A stretch of 64,000 nt of DNA from assembly GCA_024235835.1 (NCBI GenBank), contig JACKLQ010000001.1, positions 1,550,001 through 1,614,000 of the forward strand. Direction: 5' to 3'. Positions 7,022 to 17,476 of this stretch are shown piece after piece (within the stretch, counting starts at the first letter, position 1; the number at the start of each line of letters is the position of its first letter). The translations under genes and the position numbers were made by a program. A model generated the notes under the pieces. The model was not told where the DNA came from, did not search any database, and was given only the letters and a program-made list of their open reading frames with translations. The DNA comes from Thiobacillus sp. Its GTDB lineage: Bacteria > Pseudomonadota > Gammaproteobacteria > Burkholderiales > Thiobacillaceae.

Positions 7022-9562
7022 TCAGGCCAGAGGCAGGGCGAACTGGTCCAGCCGGGCCTCGAACTGGTCGGGCGGCAGGGCAGGTGAAAAGAGATAGCCC
7101 TGGGCGATGAAACCGCTTTCTCCCGCCAGGTCCACCAGGCATTGCCGCTGGGCCTGGGTCTCCACCCCCTCCGCCACCACCTCCAGGCGCAGGCTCTGGG
7201 CCAGGCTGATGACCGCCTGGGCCACGGCGGTGTCGTCGGTGCCGTCCGGCCCGTGGCTGCCTAGGCCGGCCACGAAGGATTTATCCAGCTTCAGCACGTC
7301 CACCTGGAAGCGGCGCAGATAGGCCAGGGAGGAATACCCCGTGCCGAAGTCATCGATGGCCAGGCGGCAACCCAGCGTTTTCAGGCGCTTCAGGACATCC
7401 TGGCCCCAGGCCACGTCTTCCATGAGCACAGACTCGGTAATCTCCAGTTCCAGGGCAGAGCCCGGCAGGTTGAACTCGTGCAGGGCGGCCTCCACACGGT
7501 CGGCCAGGCCCTCGTTGCGGAACTGGGCTGCCGAGAGGTTCACCGCGATGCGGAAATCCGGCTGGACGATGGCCCGCCAATGGGCACAACGCCGGCAGGC
7601 TTCCCGCAGGGCGAATTCCCCCAGGGGCCCGATGAGGCCGCTCTTTTCCGCCACGGGGATGAACTGGGAAGGCGGCACCCGGCCCAGGGTGGGCGAGTTC
7701 CAGCGCATGAGGGCCTCCGCCCCCACCACCTTTCCATCATTGCGGATCTGGGGCTGGTAGTGCAGGAACAGTTCCCCGCCTCCCAAGGCCTGGCGTAGCC
7801 CGTTTTCGATGCGCAGGGTTTCCGCCACGGCAGCCGCCATCTCGCCGGTGAAGAACTGGTAGTCGTTGCGGCCCCGTTCCTTGGCCCGGTACATGGCCAC
7901 GTCGGCGTTCTTGAGCAGTTCCTCCTCGGTGGCCGCGTCGTTGGGGTAGAAAGTGATACCCAGGCTGGCGCCGCTGATGATTTCGGAACCCGCGATTTGG
8001 CAAGGGGCAGACAGGACCTTGATGATCTGCTCCGCCATGCGGGCCATCTCCCGCGCCCCCTTGGCATCGCTGAGGATGATGGCGAATTCGTCTCCCCCCA
8101 GGCGGGCCACCGTATCGGATTCACGCACGCAGGATTTCAGGCGTTCCGCCACCTCCTGCAGCAGTTCGTCGCCGGCGGCGTGGCCCAGGCTGTCGTTCAC
8201 CACCTTGAAATTGTCCAGATCGCAGAATATGAGGGCCAGGGAGGCATGCTCCCGGCGGGCATGGACCATGGCCTGGCGCAGGCGGTCATGGAAAAGGGCA
8301 CGGTTGGGCAATCCGGTGAGGGTATCGAAGTAGGCCAGGTTGGCCAGGCGTTCCCTGGTCTGGATCAGTTCGGAGATGTCCGTGGTGATGCCCACGTAAA
8401 GCCGCTCGCCCTCGCTGGCGGTAACGGCGTCGATGTTGATCCATTGCACGTAGAAGTCGCCATTCTTGCGCCGATTCTGCAACTCGCCCTGCCAGCGCCC
8501 CGTGTCCGCCAGGCTGAGCCACATCTCCCGGTAGAACGAGGGGTCCTGAAGACCTGATTGCAGGATGCGGGGGTTTCGCCCCAGCAACTCTGCTTCGCTG
8601 TAGCCCGTGATCTTGCAATAGGCGGGATTGACCTGGACGATGCTGCCGGACGCGTCGGTGACGATGATGCCCTGCTGGCTGCTGGCGAATACCGTACCCG
8701 CCAGGCGGTGCTCCCGCGCGCTTTGCCGGAGGGTCTCCAGGTAGCGCCAGACGACCCAGGCCAGCAACCCCGCCAGGATTACCAGTCCCGCCAGCAGGCC
8801 TGCCCTGTAGCGCCCCGCCCGGGTCTGCCCGGCAATGAGCATGGCCTGGTTGATTTCCGCCAGGCCAGCCAAGGCCTGCCTGGCGTCCCCGTGCACCAGG
8901 CCCTTGACGTCCGCGCGGAGTTGGGGACTGTTCTTGCTGATCACAAGGGCGTGGCGGGCCAGCATCTCGAATTCTTCCCGCACCTCCTTCGGCATGAGGG
9001 CGACCACCGGCCATTGCCGTTCCAGGGTATCCCGCGCCTGTTCCCCTGCTTCCCGCCCCTCTCCCAGGGCCTGCATGAACAGGGCATTGTTCAGGCGCAT
9101 CATTTCATGGTGCATGTCCACGCCACCCACCCCGCTATGGGGCAACAGGCCCACGATCTTGAGGGCATCGCTCTGGAAGTAGCGCAGCGAGTTGCGCACC
9201 ACCGCGTTGCGCTGCTTGAAATCGTTCCACCGGGTTTCCTGGTGGCGGATGGCCTGGCTGTAGCGTTGCCATGTGGGCGCCAGTTCTGGCACCTTGGTTG
9301 CCTCCCGTCCCAATACGGCCCGTTGCGTCACGATGCGGGCCATCCACCCGTTGGCCTCGTCGTAGTTGCTGGTCAGGCCGTGGCGCAGGGCTATCACCAA
9401 CTCCCTGAAGCGGCTTTCCGCGACCTGGAGGTTTTCCAGGCGGGCCCGCAGGGACTCGTGCCGAGCCACTTCGCCCATCACGCCAGGCACCAGGGCGGCT
9501 GCCAGTAACCCGCCAAGGACCACCACCGCCACCAGCACCTTGCGGGCCTGGACGGCCTTCAC
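7022..9562 (-). CDS. helical sensor-PAS-GGDEF-EAL protein
   Basis: The 846-aa protein has an N-terminal membrane helix, an all-helical extracytoplasmic segment of about 230 residues that resembles DAHL-type ligand-binding domains, a second membrane helix near 258-275, a PAS domain (about 285-395) and then GGDEF and EAL domains. The GGDEF motif is intact (RLGGDEF), as is the EAL domain (AEALMRW, ITES, DDFGTGYSS, KLDKS, AEGVET). Both synthesis and degradation of c-di-GMP are therefore possible. It starts with GTG at 9562, whose GTGA overlaps the stop of the di-haem peroxidase gene. That overlap suggests translational coupling and a shared redox or peroxide theme. Confidence 0.9.
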   Translation of the reverse strand: MKAVQARKVLVAVVVLGGLLAAALVPGVMGEVARHESLRARLENLQVAESRFRELVIALRHGLTSNYDEANGWMARIVTQRAVLGREATKVPELAPTWQRYSQAIRHQETRWNDFKQRNAVVRNSLRYFQSDALKIVGLLPHSGVGGVDMHHEMMRLNNALFMQALGEGREAGEQARDTLERQWPVVALMPKEVREEFEMLARHALVISKNSPQLRADVKGLVHGDARQALAGLAEINQAMLIAGQTRAGRYRAGLLAGLVILAGLLAWVVWRYLETLRQSAREHRLAGTVFASSQQGIIVTDASGSIVQVNPAYCKITGYSEAELLGRNPRILQSGLQDPSFYREMWLSLADTGRWQGELQNRRKNGDFYVQWINIDAVTASEGERLYVGITTDISELIQTRERLANLAYFDTLTGLPNRALFHDRLRQAMVHARREHASLALIFCDLDNFKVVNDSLGHAAGDELLQEVAERLKSCVRESDTVARLGGDEFAIILSDAKGAREMARMAEQIIKVLSAPCQIAGSEIISGASLGITFYPNDAATEEELLKNADVAMYRAKERGRNDYQFFTGEMAAAVAETLRIENGLRQALGGGELFLHYQPQIRNDGKVVGAEALMRWNSPTLGRVPPSQFIPVAEKSGLIGPLGEFALREACRRCAHWRAIVQPDFRIAVNLSAAQFRNEGLADRVEAALHEFNLPGSALELEITESVLMEDVAWGQDVLKRLKTLGCRLAIDDFGTGYSSLAYLRRFQVDVLKLDKSFVAGLGSHGPDGTDDTAVAQAVISLAQSLRLEVVAEGVETQAQRQCLVDLAGESGFIAQGYLFSPALPPDQFEARLDQFALPLA

Positions 9563-10560
9563 TTACCTGTCTCCGGCAGCCGGCCATTCAGGCTGGTGAG
9601 GAAAGCCACGAGATCCCGGGTGTCAGTGTCCGACAGGTGGATACCCAGCTGATAGCGGGCCATGAGTTCCACCGCCTTGTTCAGGCTGGGAACCGAGCCG
9701 TCGTGGAAATAAGGGGCCGTTCGTTCCACGTTGCGCAGGGACGGCACCTTGAACACGTGTCGGTCTTCTTCCCGGCTTGTGACCTTGAAGCGACCCAGGT
9801 CGGCATCCGTCAACGGACGGCCCCTGTCGGCGAAGAAGTCGCCCATCACACCGAGGTTGGCGTACATGTTGCCGCCCACGTTCACGCCCTGGTGGCACGC
9901 GATGCAACCCAGATTGCGGAACAGGTCCCAGCCCTGCCTCGCATCCCTGCTCAAGGCCTGGGCCTTCCCCTGCAGATAGTGGTCGAAAGGGGCGTCCGGC
10001 GTGAGGAGGCCCCGCTCGAACTCGGCAATGGCTCCCTGGATATGGACTTCCGTGATGCCGTCGGGCCAGATGGCTCGGAACATCTCCGGATAGGCCGGGT
10101 CCTGCTTCAGCTTGGCGATGACGTGTTTCCAATCGGTGGCCATCTCCACCGGGTTGTGTACCGGCCCGGGAACCTGTTCCTCCAGGCTGGGCACCCGGCC
10201 GTCCCAGAACTGCCTGAAATTGAAGCCGCTGTTGAAGACCGTGGGCGTATTGAGTTTGCCCCGTTGCCCCTGGATTCCCACGGCCACAGGCAACCCGTCC
10301 GCCCCCGCGCGGTCCGGCCGGTGGCAGGTGGCACAGGAAACGCTGTCATCCCTGGACAGCCGCTTGTCATGGAACAGTCGTCTTCCCAAGGCGACCTTGC
10401 GGGCGTCCAGCGCCAACTGGTCGGGAATGGGGGTGATTGCCTGGTCCGTGGCAGCCAACTCCATCATGGGCGGAGCAACGGTTTCCCCGCTGTCACCCAC
10501 GCCCAGCCAGATAGCCAGGCCCGCGGCCAACGACAAGGGAACTAGATAATGAAATCGCAT
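9559..10560 (-). CDS. di-haem cytochrome c peroxidase family protein
   Basis: The 333-aa protein carries two haem c sites, CATCH at residues 76-80 and CIACH at 219-223, with the spacing and intervening motifs (NTPTVFNSGF.. FWDGR, and later KVPSLRNVERTAPYFHDGS) of bacterial di-haem peroxidases (CcpA/MauG family). Such enzymes reduce periplasmic H2O2 with electrons from small cytochromes. A hydrophobic N-terminal segment (LVPLSLAAGLAIWLG) is a signal peptide or anchor. The ATG at 10560 is preferred to 10611 because this segment follows directly. It overlaps the downstream PAS-GGDEF-EAL gene by 4 nt. Confidence 0.92.
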   Translation of the reverse strand: MRFHYLVPLSLAAGLAIWLGVGDSGETVAPPMMELAATDQAITPIPDQLALDARKVALGRRLFHDKRLSRDDSVSCATCHRPDRAGADGLPVAVGIQGQRGKLNTPTVFNSGFNFRQFWDGRVPSLEEQVPGPVHNPVEMATDWKHVIAKLKQDPAYPEMFRAIWPDGITEVHIQGAIAEFERGLLTPDAPFDHYLQGKAQALSRDARQGWDLFRNLGCIACHQGVNVGGNMYANLGVMGDFFADRGRPLTDADLGRFKVTSREEDRHVFKVPSLRNVERTAPYFHDGSVPSLNKAVELMARYQLGIHLSDTDTRDLVAFLTSLNGRLPETGK

Positions 10561-10798
10561 GGTCCAGGTCTTGGGAATTCTTTGACGCCCTCGGTCAGGC
10601 AAGACATGCATGCAAACTACAGGTCGTTAAATCTGAATTTGTGACCAACCATGCCGCTTCTATCGGCAGCCACCCCTTGCTTCTTTAGGAATATCCCCAA
10701 TGGGTAGGACGCGGGAAAAACCCCGGACCGGGAACCCGGTAGGAAATGCAGGAGCCAGAATGGCCGCATGACCCATCACAATAAGCCCGGGGTTCCCC

Positions 10799-11401
10799 AT
10801 GAACGATCAGAACACGTCGCACGACAAGGCAAGACACTGGAACGAGCAATATCTGGCCGGCACCACGGGCTGGGACCGGGGTGAGGCCAGCCCGGCCCTG
10901 AAAGGCTGGCTGGAGCAGAGCCAACTCCGGCCATGCCGCATCCTCATCCCCGGCTGCGGCCATGGCCACGAGGCCGTGGCACTGGCGCGGCGGGGCTTCG
11001 ACGTCACCGCCCTGGACATCGCCCCGACGCCCCTGGAAAGGCTTGAGATGGAACTGCGGGGGGCCGGCGTTTCCGCCACCCTGGTCCAGGCCGACGTCCT
11101 GCACTGGAAAGCCGGCCCGGTTTTCGACGCCATCTACGAACAGACCTGCCTGTGCGCCCTGGATCCGGCAAATTGGCCAGAGTACGAGGCCCAGCTCCAT
11201 GCCTGGCTGAAGCCCGGCGGCAAGCTCTTCGCCCTGTTCATGCAGACCGGCCGGGCGGAAGGCCCGCCCTACCACTGCGCCCTGCCCGACATGCGGGCCC
11301 TATTCCCGGAAACCCGCTGGCACTGGGAAGGCCAACCCCACAAGGAAATCCCCCACCCCAACGGACTTTATGAATTCACCACCATCCTGACGCGGCTTTG
11401 A
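10799..11401 (+). CDS. thiopurine S-methyltransferase-like SAM methyltransferase
   Basis: The 200-aa soluble protein matches the TPMT-like methyltransferase superfamily. The N-terminal HWNEQYLAGTTGWD..SPAL segment is characteristic, and it is followed by a SAM-binding loop (RILIPGCGHGHEA, about residues 47-59) and an acidic residue after strand 2 (ALDIAP). In bacteria these enzymes methylate sulfur, selenium, tellurium or halide nucleophiles, so the substrate here is open. The ATG at 10799 directly precedes this core. It is divergent from the peroxidase gene across 238 bp and convergent with the cytochrome c gene. Confidence 0.85.
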   Translation: MNDQNTSHDKARHWNEQYLAGTTGWDRGEASPALKGWLEQSQLRPCRILIPGCGHGHEAVALARRGFDVTALDIAPTPLERLEMELRGAGVSATLVQADVLHWKAGPVFDAIYEQTCLCALDPANWPEYEAQLHAWLKPGGKLFALFMQTGRAEGPPYHCALPDMRALFPETRWHWEGQPHKEIPHPNGLYEFTTILTRL

Positions 11402-11620
11402 GGGCCCCCCGGGAACCCACCAGGCAACCCAAGGGCCAATCACCGCTTCCGGCCACAACTCCCTGATTACCCATGAAAACCCTGCACACCCGCCTTGCCA
11501 GCTCAAGTCATTCGCAGACCCTTCCAGGCATTACACGGCCCCACCGGCTACTAGCCCGGATTTTTCAACTGACCGGCCTGGAGAAATACCCGGGCCAGCT
11601 AGTCACGCTCCTCGGGGACG

Positions 11621-12067
11621 CTACTCGGCAACCTTCATCCGTTCCAGGGTGGCCTTGTCCAGATCCTTGAACTTGCCAAGGAACCAGCCGCCTTCCCCCT
11701 CCCAGGCCTTGAACAGGGCGAGATGCTTCTGCCGTTCCGGCTCGTCGCTGCCCAGGTGTTCGTACATGTTGCCCGGCTTGCCATTCTTGGTGTTCCTGCC
11801 GTCGTCCAGGCGCCGCATCAGGGCACCGGTATCCGGCCAGCCGACGAAGGCCGCCAGGTTGGCATAGGTATCCATGCGGGGGCCTCGCATCAGCTGCTTG
11901 TACTTATCCTTGTTTTCTTCAAACTCCGCCAAATACGGCGATGCTTCGCCATGGCAACCGATGCATTTCCGTTCCCACAGCGGCTGGATGTCCTTGCGAT
12001 AGGTAACCTCATCCGCCGAGGCGAATCCGGACAGGGTAACGCTCAAGAAAAACAGGGGTGCACGCAT
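11621..12067 (-). CDS. small periplasmic monohaem cytochrome c
   Basis: The 148-aa precursor has a signal peptide (residues 1-18, ending FASA) and one haem c site, CIGCH at residues 35-39, just after RKDIQPLWERK, a context common to cytochrome c-like domains of oxidoreductases. Conserved Trp, Arg and Met residues further on (MYEHLG) could supply the sixth ligand, but I cannot assign it. The ATG at 12067 has AGGAG 8 nt upstream, so the longer frame from 12103 is rejected. It is the last gene of the leftward run and is separated from the HbpS-like gene by a terminator-like hairpin. Confidence 0.82.
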   Translation of the reverse strand: MRAPLFFLSVTLSGFASADEVTYRKDIQPLWERKCIGCHGEASPYLAEFEENKDKYKQLMRGPRMDTYANLAAFVGWPDTGALMRRLDDGRNTKNGKPGNMYEHLGSDEPERQKHLALFKAWEGEGGWFLGKFKDLDKATLERMKVAE

Positions 12068-12130
12068 ATGACCATCTCCTGAGTCAATTGTGATAGCGGG
12101 CATTGGGTCAGGGTTTTCATAAAACGGCTT

Positions 12131-12163
12131 GAGCCACCCTCCCCTACCTGCGAAGGGTGGCTC
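12131..12163 (-). terminator. probable terminator after the HbpS-like gene
   Basis: GAGCCACCCT at 12131-12140 and AGGGTGGCTC at 12154-12163 form a perfect 10-bp stem with a 13-nt loop. On the minus strand the stem is followed by AAGCCGTTTTAT, a short T-run. It lies 12 nt past the stop of the HbpS-like gene and upstream of the cytochrome c gene. Confidence 0.6.
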
Positions 12164-12175
12164 GGTGATCGGGGT

Positions 12176-12682
12176 TTACGGCCCCGCCATCTCCAGATCC
12201 ATTTGCACGGCCTTGATGCCCTCCCGGGCGCAGGCCTCGTCCTGTTCTCCGGTGGCGGCACCGGAAACGCCAACGGCGCCGACGATGTTGCCCGCCGCCT
12301 CGATGGGGATGCCCCCGGCGGAGAACACCAGGCCGTCCACCTTGCCTACGGCGAAGGGCTTGGTGAAGCGGTCTTCCATGGCGGACAGGGGGGCATTGAA
12401 GTTAACCGCCGTGAAGGCCTTCTGCTTGCTGATCTCGATGGTCACCCTGGGCGCCAGGGTATCCCGCATGAACACCATGGGGTCGCCGCTGCGGTCCACC
12501 ACCGTGACGCCGATCTGGATACCCTCCTTGCGACAGGCGGCGACAGTGGCCTGGGCAATCTTCTCCGAGGCTTCCAGGGTGAGGCGGGGAATCTTGATGA
12601 TGACTGGCATGTCAGCCAGGGCAGGCAGGCTGGGAACTGCCAGGGTGGCCGCCAGGACGGCCAGATACATTGAGCGTTTCAC
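12176..12682 (-). CDS. secreted HbpS/GlcG-family protein
   Basis: The 168-aa protein has a clear signal peptide (MKRSMYLAVLAATLAVPSLPALA) and the compact HbpS/GlcG fold: helices with LTLEASEKIAQATVAACRK, then VTVVDRSGDPMVFMRDTLAP, and a glycine-rich GGIPIEAAGNIVGAVGVSGA block. Family members bind haem or cobalamin or serve as sensors, but the role of this one is unknown. It starts with GTG at 12682 with AGGAG 7 nt upstream. It lies downstream of the V-ATPase D gene, behind a stem-loop, so it may be a separate unit. The exported location is a prediction. Confidence 0.85.
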   Translation of the reverse strand: MKRSMYLAVLAATLAVPSLPALADMPVIIKIPRLTLEASEKIAQATVAACRKEGIQIGVTVVDRSGDPMVFMRDTLAPRVTIEISKQKAFTAVNFNAPLSAMEDRFTKPFAVGKVDGLVFSAGGIPIEAAGNIVGAVGVSGAATGEQDEACAREGIKAVQMDLEMAGP

Positions 12683-12740
12683 GGTCTTTCTCCTGTGGGG
12701 TACAAGGTCGCGACTAAAAGGGCCCTATTGATGCCCTGGG

Positions 12741-12764
12741 CTTGGTCCGAAAAACAGGACCAAG
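12741..12764. other. stem-loop downstream of the V-ATPase operon
   Basis: CTTGGTCC and GGACCAAG form a perfect 8-bp stem around an 8-nt A-rich loop, 15 nt after the ntpD stop on the minus strand. No strong T-run follows, so it may stabilise the 3' end or act as a weak terminator. Confidence 0.4.
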
Positions 12765-12778
12765 GTTTCCCGGGGAGT

Positions 12779-13414
12779 TTAACTTTCCTTGGCCACGACT
12801 TCCTGGCGTGCCCGCAGTACCTTGATCTGGAACAGGGTGTTGCGCTCGTCCTCTTCCAGGGCCGCCTTGATGTGGGACACCGTGGCCAGGTAGCGGGGGA
12901 TGATGTTGTACTTGAGGGCATTGACCCGTTTCTGGGTCTTGCGGCTGGCGGCCAGCAGGCGCCAGAGGGCGTTCTCCGCCTCCCCCAGCCGGGCCAGGGT
13001 AACGGTGAGGGCCTGGAGCCGCCGCCGGGCCTCGTCGAAGCTCACATCGGTCCACATGAGGCCCACGGGCTGCAGGGACAGGGGTTCCACGCTGATGCTG
13101 GGATATTCCACCCCCACGCTGGAGCGGGCCACCACCTTGATGTGGACGGCCAGGTTCAGTCCCACGGAGGACTGGCGCAGCATCTGCCCGCCCATGCGCA
13201 TCTGCACCACCCCCAGCCAGCGGTAGGCCTCCGCCAGTTCCTGCACGGTCTGGCCCCGCAGCTCCCGGTACTGGGCCAGGCGCTCGTACACCAGCCGGGT
13301 GAGCAGGTCCCGCTTCTTCTCCAGCATCTGCCGGCCCTGTTCCAAAAACTTGACCTGGCGGCCCACCTGCAGGAGGGCGCTTTTCGTCGGCGGCACCGAC
13401 AATCGCTTTTTCAT
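12779..13414 (-). CDS. ntpD: V/A-type ATPase subunit D (central rotor stalk)
   Basis: Subunit D forms the coiled-coil shaft that rotates inside the A3B3 head. The 211-aa length and the start (PPTKSALL..R) match the family, with two long heptad-rich helices at the N and C termini (about residues 10-70 and 125-205) and a variable middle. The final gene of the operon, it lies 112 nt after ntpB; the gap contains a heptamer repeat array. The ATG at 13414 has AGGAAA about 5 nt upstream. Confidence 0.94.
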   Translation of the reverse strand: MKKRLSVPPTKSALLQVGRQVKFLEQGRQMLEKKRDLLTRLVYERLAQYRELRGQTVQELAEAYRWLGVVQMRMGGQMLRQSSVGLNLAVHIKVVARSSVGVEYPSISVEPLSLQPVGLMWTDVSFDEARRRLQALTVTLARLGEAENALWRLLAASRKTQKRVNALKYNIIPRYLATVSHIKAALEEDERNTLFQIKVLRARQEVVAKES

Positions 13415-13441
13415 GATGTTTCCTGTGACATTCGCTCAGGA

Positions 13442-13518
13442 ACAAGGGACAAGGGGCAAGGGGCAAGGGAAACCCGGCAGGCTCGCCTTTCCTTGTGCCT
13501 TGCTCCTTGAACCTTGCC
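13442..13518. repeat. inverted heptamer repeat array in the ntpB-ntpD gap
   Basis: Four in-phase heptamers on the left (ACAAGGG, ACAAGGG, GCAAGGG, GCAAGGG; 13442-13469) face four on the right (CCTTGTG, CCTTGCT, CCTTGAA, CCTTGCC; 13491-13518) across a 21-nt spacer. The right arm is the complement of a CAAGG heptamer, so the transcript can form a slipped, degenerate hairpin. The same design recurs at 17411, 17798 and 62249, and one arm occurs at 38452. Confidence 0.85.
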
Positions 13519-13526
13519 GCTGGCGT

Positions 13527-14924
13527 TCATGCCGCCTCCACCACCGCCTGCCATTTGTGGTACTTGGCCAGTTCTTCCTCGCTGACCCGGATCAGGGCCT
13601 CCGGCGGCAGCATGGAGAGCAGGTCCCAGGCCAGGTTGAGGGTCTCATAGACGCTGCGGTCCTCGTCCTCGCCCTGGCCGATGAAGCGGCGCTCGAAGGC
13701 CTCGGCGAAGTGGAGGAAGCGTCGGTCCCCCTCGGACAGTTCCTCGGCGCCGATGATGGCGGCCAGGCCTCGTACTTCCAGGGCCTTGGCGTAGCTGGCG
13801 AAGAGCTGACTGGCCACGTGAGGGTGGTCGTCCCGGGTGAAGTTCTTGCCGATGCCGTCCTTCATCAGTCGGGACAGGGACGGCAGCACGGTGACGGGCG
13901 GGTACACGCCCTGGTTGAACAGTTCCCGTCCCAGCACGATCTGGCCCTCGGTGATGTAACCAGTCAGGTCCGGGATGGGGTGGGTGATGTCGTCGGAAGG
14001 CATGGACAGCACCGGGATCATGGTGATGGAGCCGCGCCGGTTCTTGATCCTCCCCGCCCGCTCGTAGATCTCCGCCAGGTCGGAATAAAGGTAGCCGGGG
14101 TAGCCCTTCCGGGCCGGCACGTCGCCCCGCAGCACGGTCACTTCCCGCAGGGCCTCGGCGTAGGCGGTCATGTCGGTCATCACCACCAGCGCGTGGTAGT
14201 CCAGGTCGTAGGCCAGGTACTCGGCGGCGGTGAGGGCCGCCCGGGGGGTGAGCAGGCGTTCGATGACGGGCTCGTCGGCCAGGTTGAGGAACATGACCAC
14301 CTTGTTCAGCACGCCGGATTCCTCGAAGCTTTCCTGGAAGAAGCGGGCGTCGGCGTGGGAGGCGCCGAAGGCGGCGAACACCACCACGAACTCGGAGGAT
14401 TCCTCGCCCAGCAGCTTGGCCTGGCGCACGATCTGGGCCGCCACCCGGTTGTGGGGCAGGCCGCCGCCGGAAAAGATGGGCAGCTTCTGTCCCCGGGTGA
14501 GGGAGTTCATGCCGTCTATGGCGGAAATGCCGGTCTGGATGAACTCCTTGGGGTAGGCCCGGGCGGCGGGGTTTAGAGGTTCGCCGTTCACGTCGCGGCG
14601 GTCGGCGGAGATTATGGGGGGACGTCCGTCCCGGGGCAGGCCGGCGCCGTTGAAGACCCGGCCCAGGATGTCCCGGGAAACCGGCAGGCGGAAGGGCTCG
14701 TCCAGGAAGCGCACCCACGTGCGCTCCAGGTCCAGTTCGTCGGTGCCCTCGAACACCTCCACCAGCACGGCATCGTCGGCGGAACGGATCACCAGGCCGT
14801 TGCGCAGGTTGCCGGCATGGTCCTTCAGGGATACCCGGGAACCGGCGGAAACTCCGGGCACGCCGCCCATGACGATGAGGCCGCCCTGGGCGGAGGTCGC
14901 GGTACGGAATTCGATGTTTTTCAT
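13527..14924 (-). CDS. ntpB: V/A-type ATPase subunit B (non-catalytic head subunit)
   Basis: The 465-aa protein is the regulatory nucleotide-binding subunit of the A3B3 hexamer. It shows the typical N-terminal barrel, the IQTGISAIDGMNSLTRGQK segment, the P-loop-equivalent FSGGGLPHN, which is degenerate as expected for B subunits, and later RGSITMIPVLSMPSDDITHPIPDLTGYITEGQI. Length is normal. It follows ntpA by 24 nt and precedes ntpD. Function in ATP synthesis or hydrolysis depends on the whole complex, whose direction cannot be told from sequence. Confidence 0.97.
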   Translation of the reverse strand: MKNIEFRTATSAQGGLIVMGGVPGVSAGSRVSLKDHAGNLRNGLVIRSADDAVLVEVFEGTDELDLERTWVRFLDEPFRLPVSRDILGRVFNGAGLPRDGRPPIISADRRDVNGEPLNPAARAYPKEFIQTGISAIDGMNSLTRGQKLPIFSGGGLPHNRVAAQIVRQAKLLGEESSEFVVVFAAFGASHADARFFQESFEESGVLNKVVMFLNLADEPVIERLLTPRAALTAAEYLAYDLDYHALVVMTDMTAYAEALREVTVLRGDVPARKGYPGYLYSDLAEIYERAGRIKNRRGSITMIPVLSMPSDDITHPIPDLTGYITEGQIVLGRELFNQGVYPPVTVLPSLSRLMKDGIGKNFTRDDHPHVASQLFASYAKALEVRGLAAIIGAEELSEGDRRFLHFAEAFERRFIGQGEDEDRSVYETLNLAWDLLSMLPPEALIRVSEEELAKYHKWQAVVEAA

Positions 14925-14948
14925 GGCGTTACCTTGGTGTTCCCATCA

Positions 14949-16727
<1,779 letters not shown>

Positions 16728-16750
16728 TGCGTTTTCCCGTCTAGTTTCCT

Positions 16751-17398
16751 TTACCTCGCCAACACGCTGAGGTCCAGCGTGCTGGCGAAGAGGCGCTCCA
16801 TGACCACCCGGGCCAGGTCCTCCGCCAGGCGGGACTGGCGCGCCTCGAAGGTCTGGTCCAACTGGGCCCGGTTGTCGGCCAGCCGCACCCGGATGCCGCC
16901 CTCGCTCACCTGGCCGTGAGTGGCCAGGGTAAATCGACGCCCCGGCGCGACCCGCTGCGCCATGTCCGCCCAGACGGGCGCCAGGCGGGGCTGGTCCGCA
17001 CCCCGCGCCTCGGCCACCAGATCGCCTTCGGGCAGGGCGGCAACGGCCGCGGCCAGCAACTCCTCCAGCACGGCCAGGTAGCGGTCATCGTCGTCCGCCA
17101 GTTCCTGGAAGGCCAGCTTCACACTGGCCATTGTGGCCTCGGTGAGGGCCCAGCGCAGGCGATCCAGTTCCGCCGCCAGGCGGGTCTCCGCAGCCTGGAT
17201 GTGGCGGCGCACATGGCGTTCCGCCTCGGCCTTGGCCGCCAGGACTTCCCGGTCTTCCGCCAGCTTGAGGCGCTCGGCGGACTCGCTGAGGATGCGGGCC
17301 TTGGCCGCCTCGGCATTGTGCCGCTGCTCCCGGGCCAGGGTCTCGGCCTGCCTGATCAGGGCCTGCTCCAGTTGGGTGACTTGAACTTCCGCGTCCAT
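16751..17398 (-). CDS. ntpE: V/A-type ATPase subunit E (peripheral stalk)
   Basis: The 215-aa protein has a long N-terminal helix rich in Ala, Glu and Arg (about residues 5-105, coiled coil) and a compact C-terminal domain that caps subunits A and B. With the G-like subunit it forms the stator. The ATG at 17398 is preferred because GGAGAG lies 4 nt upstream; the longer frame from 17440 would start inside the heptamer array. It sits between ntpF and ntpA. Confidence 0.88.
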   Translation of the reverse strand: MDAEVQVTQLEQALIRQAETLAREQRHNAEAAKARILSESAERLKLAEDREVLAAKAEAERHVRRHIQAAETRLAAELDRLRWALTEATMASVKLAFQELADDDDRYLAVLEELLAAAVAALPEGDLVAEARGADQPRLAPVWADMAQRVAPGRRFTLATHGQVSEGGIRVRLADNRAQLDQTFEARQSRLAEDLARVVMERLFASTLDLSVLAR

Positions 17399-17410
17399 GT
17401 TCTCTCCAGA

Positions 17411-17473
17411 TGCAAGGTGCAAGTTACAAGACTCAAGCAAAAGACTTACTTGCCTCTTGGATCTTGTGTCTTG
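17411..17473. repeat. inverted heptamer repeat array in the ntpE-ntpF gap
   Basis: Nine consecutive 7-nt units can be read in phase: TGCAAGG, TGCAAGT, TACAAGA, CTCAAGC, a degenerate AAAAGAC centre, then TTACTTG, CCTCTTG, GATCTTG, TGTCTTG. The left half carries CAAG at a fixed position and the right half its complement CTTG, giving a perfectly phased palindromic array. It occupies most of the 78-nt gap between the ntpF stop and the ntpE start. Confidence 0.85.
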
Positions 17474-17476
17474 CCT

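Noticed and set aside
10727..10740. 14-bp near-palindrome ACCGGGAACCCGGT as an operator between the peroxidase and methyltransferase genes
   Set aside because: It is a single short GC-rich site with no second copy or known regulator match; not enough to call.
13442..13518. heptamer array considered as CRISPR or as a simple terminator
   Set aside because: Units are 7 nt with no spacers, so it is not CRISPR. There is no T-run and the operon continues past it.
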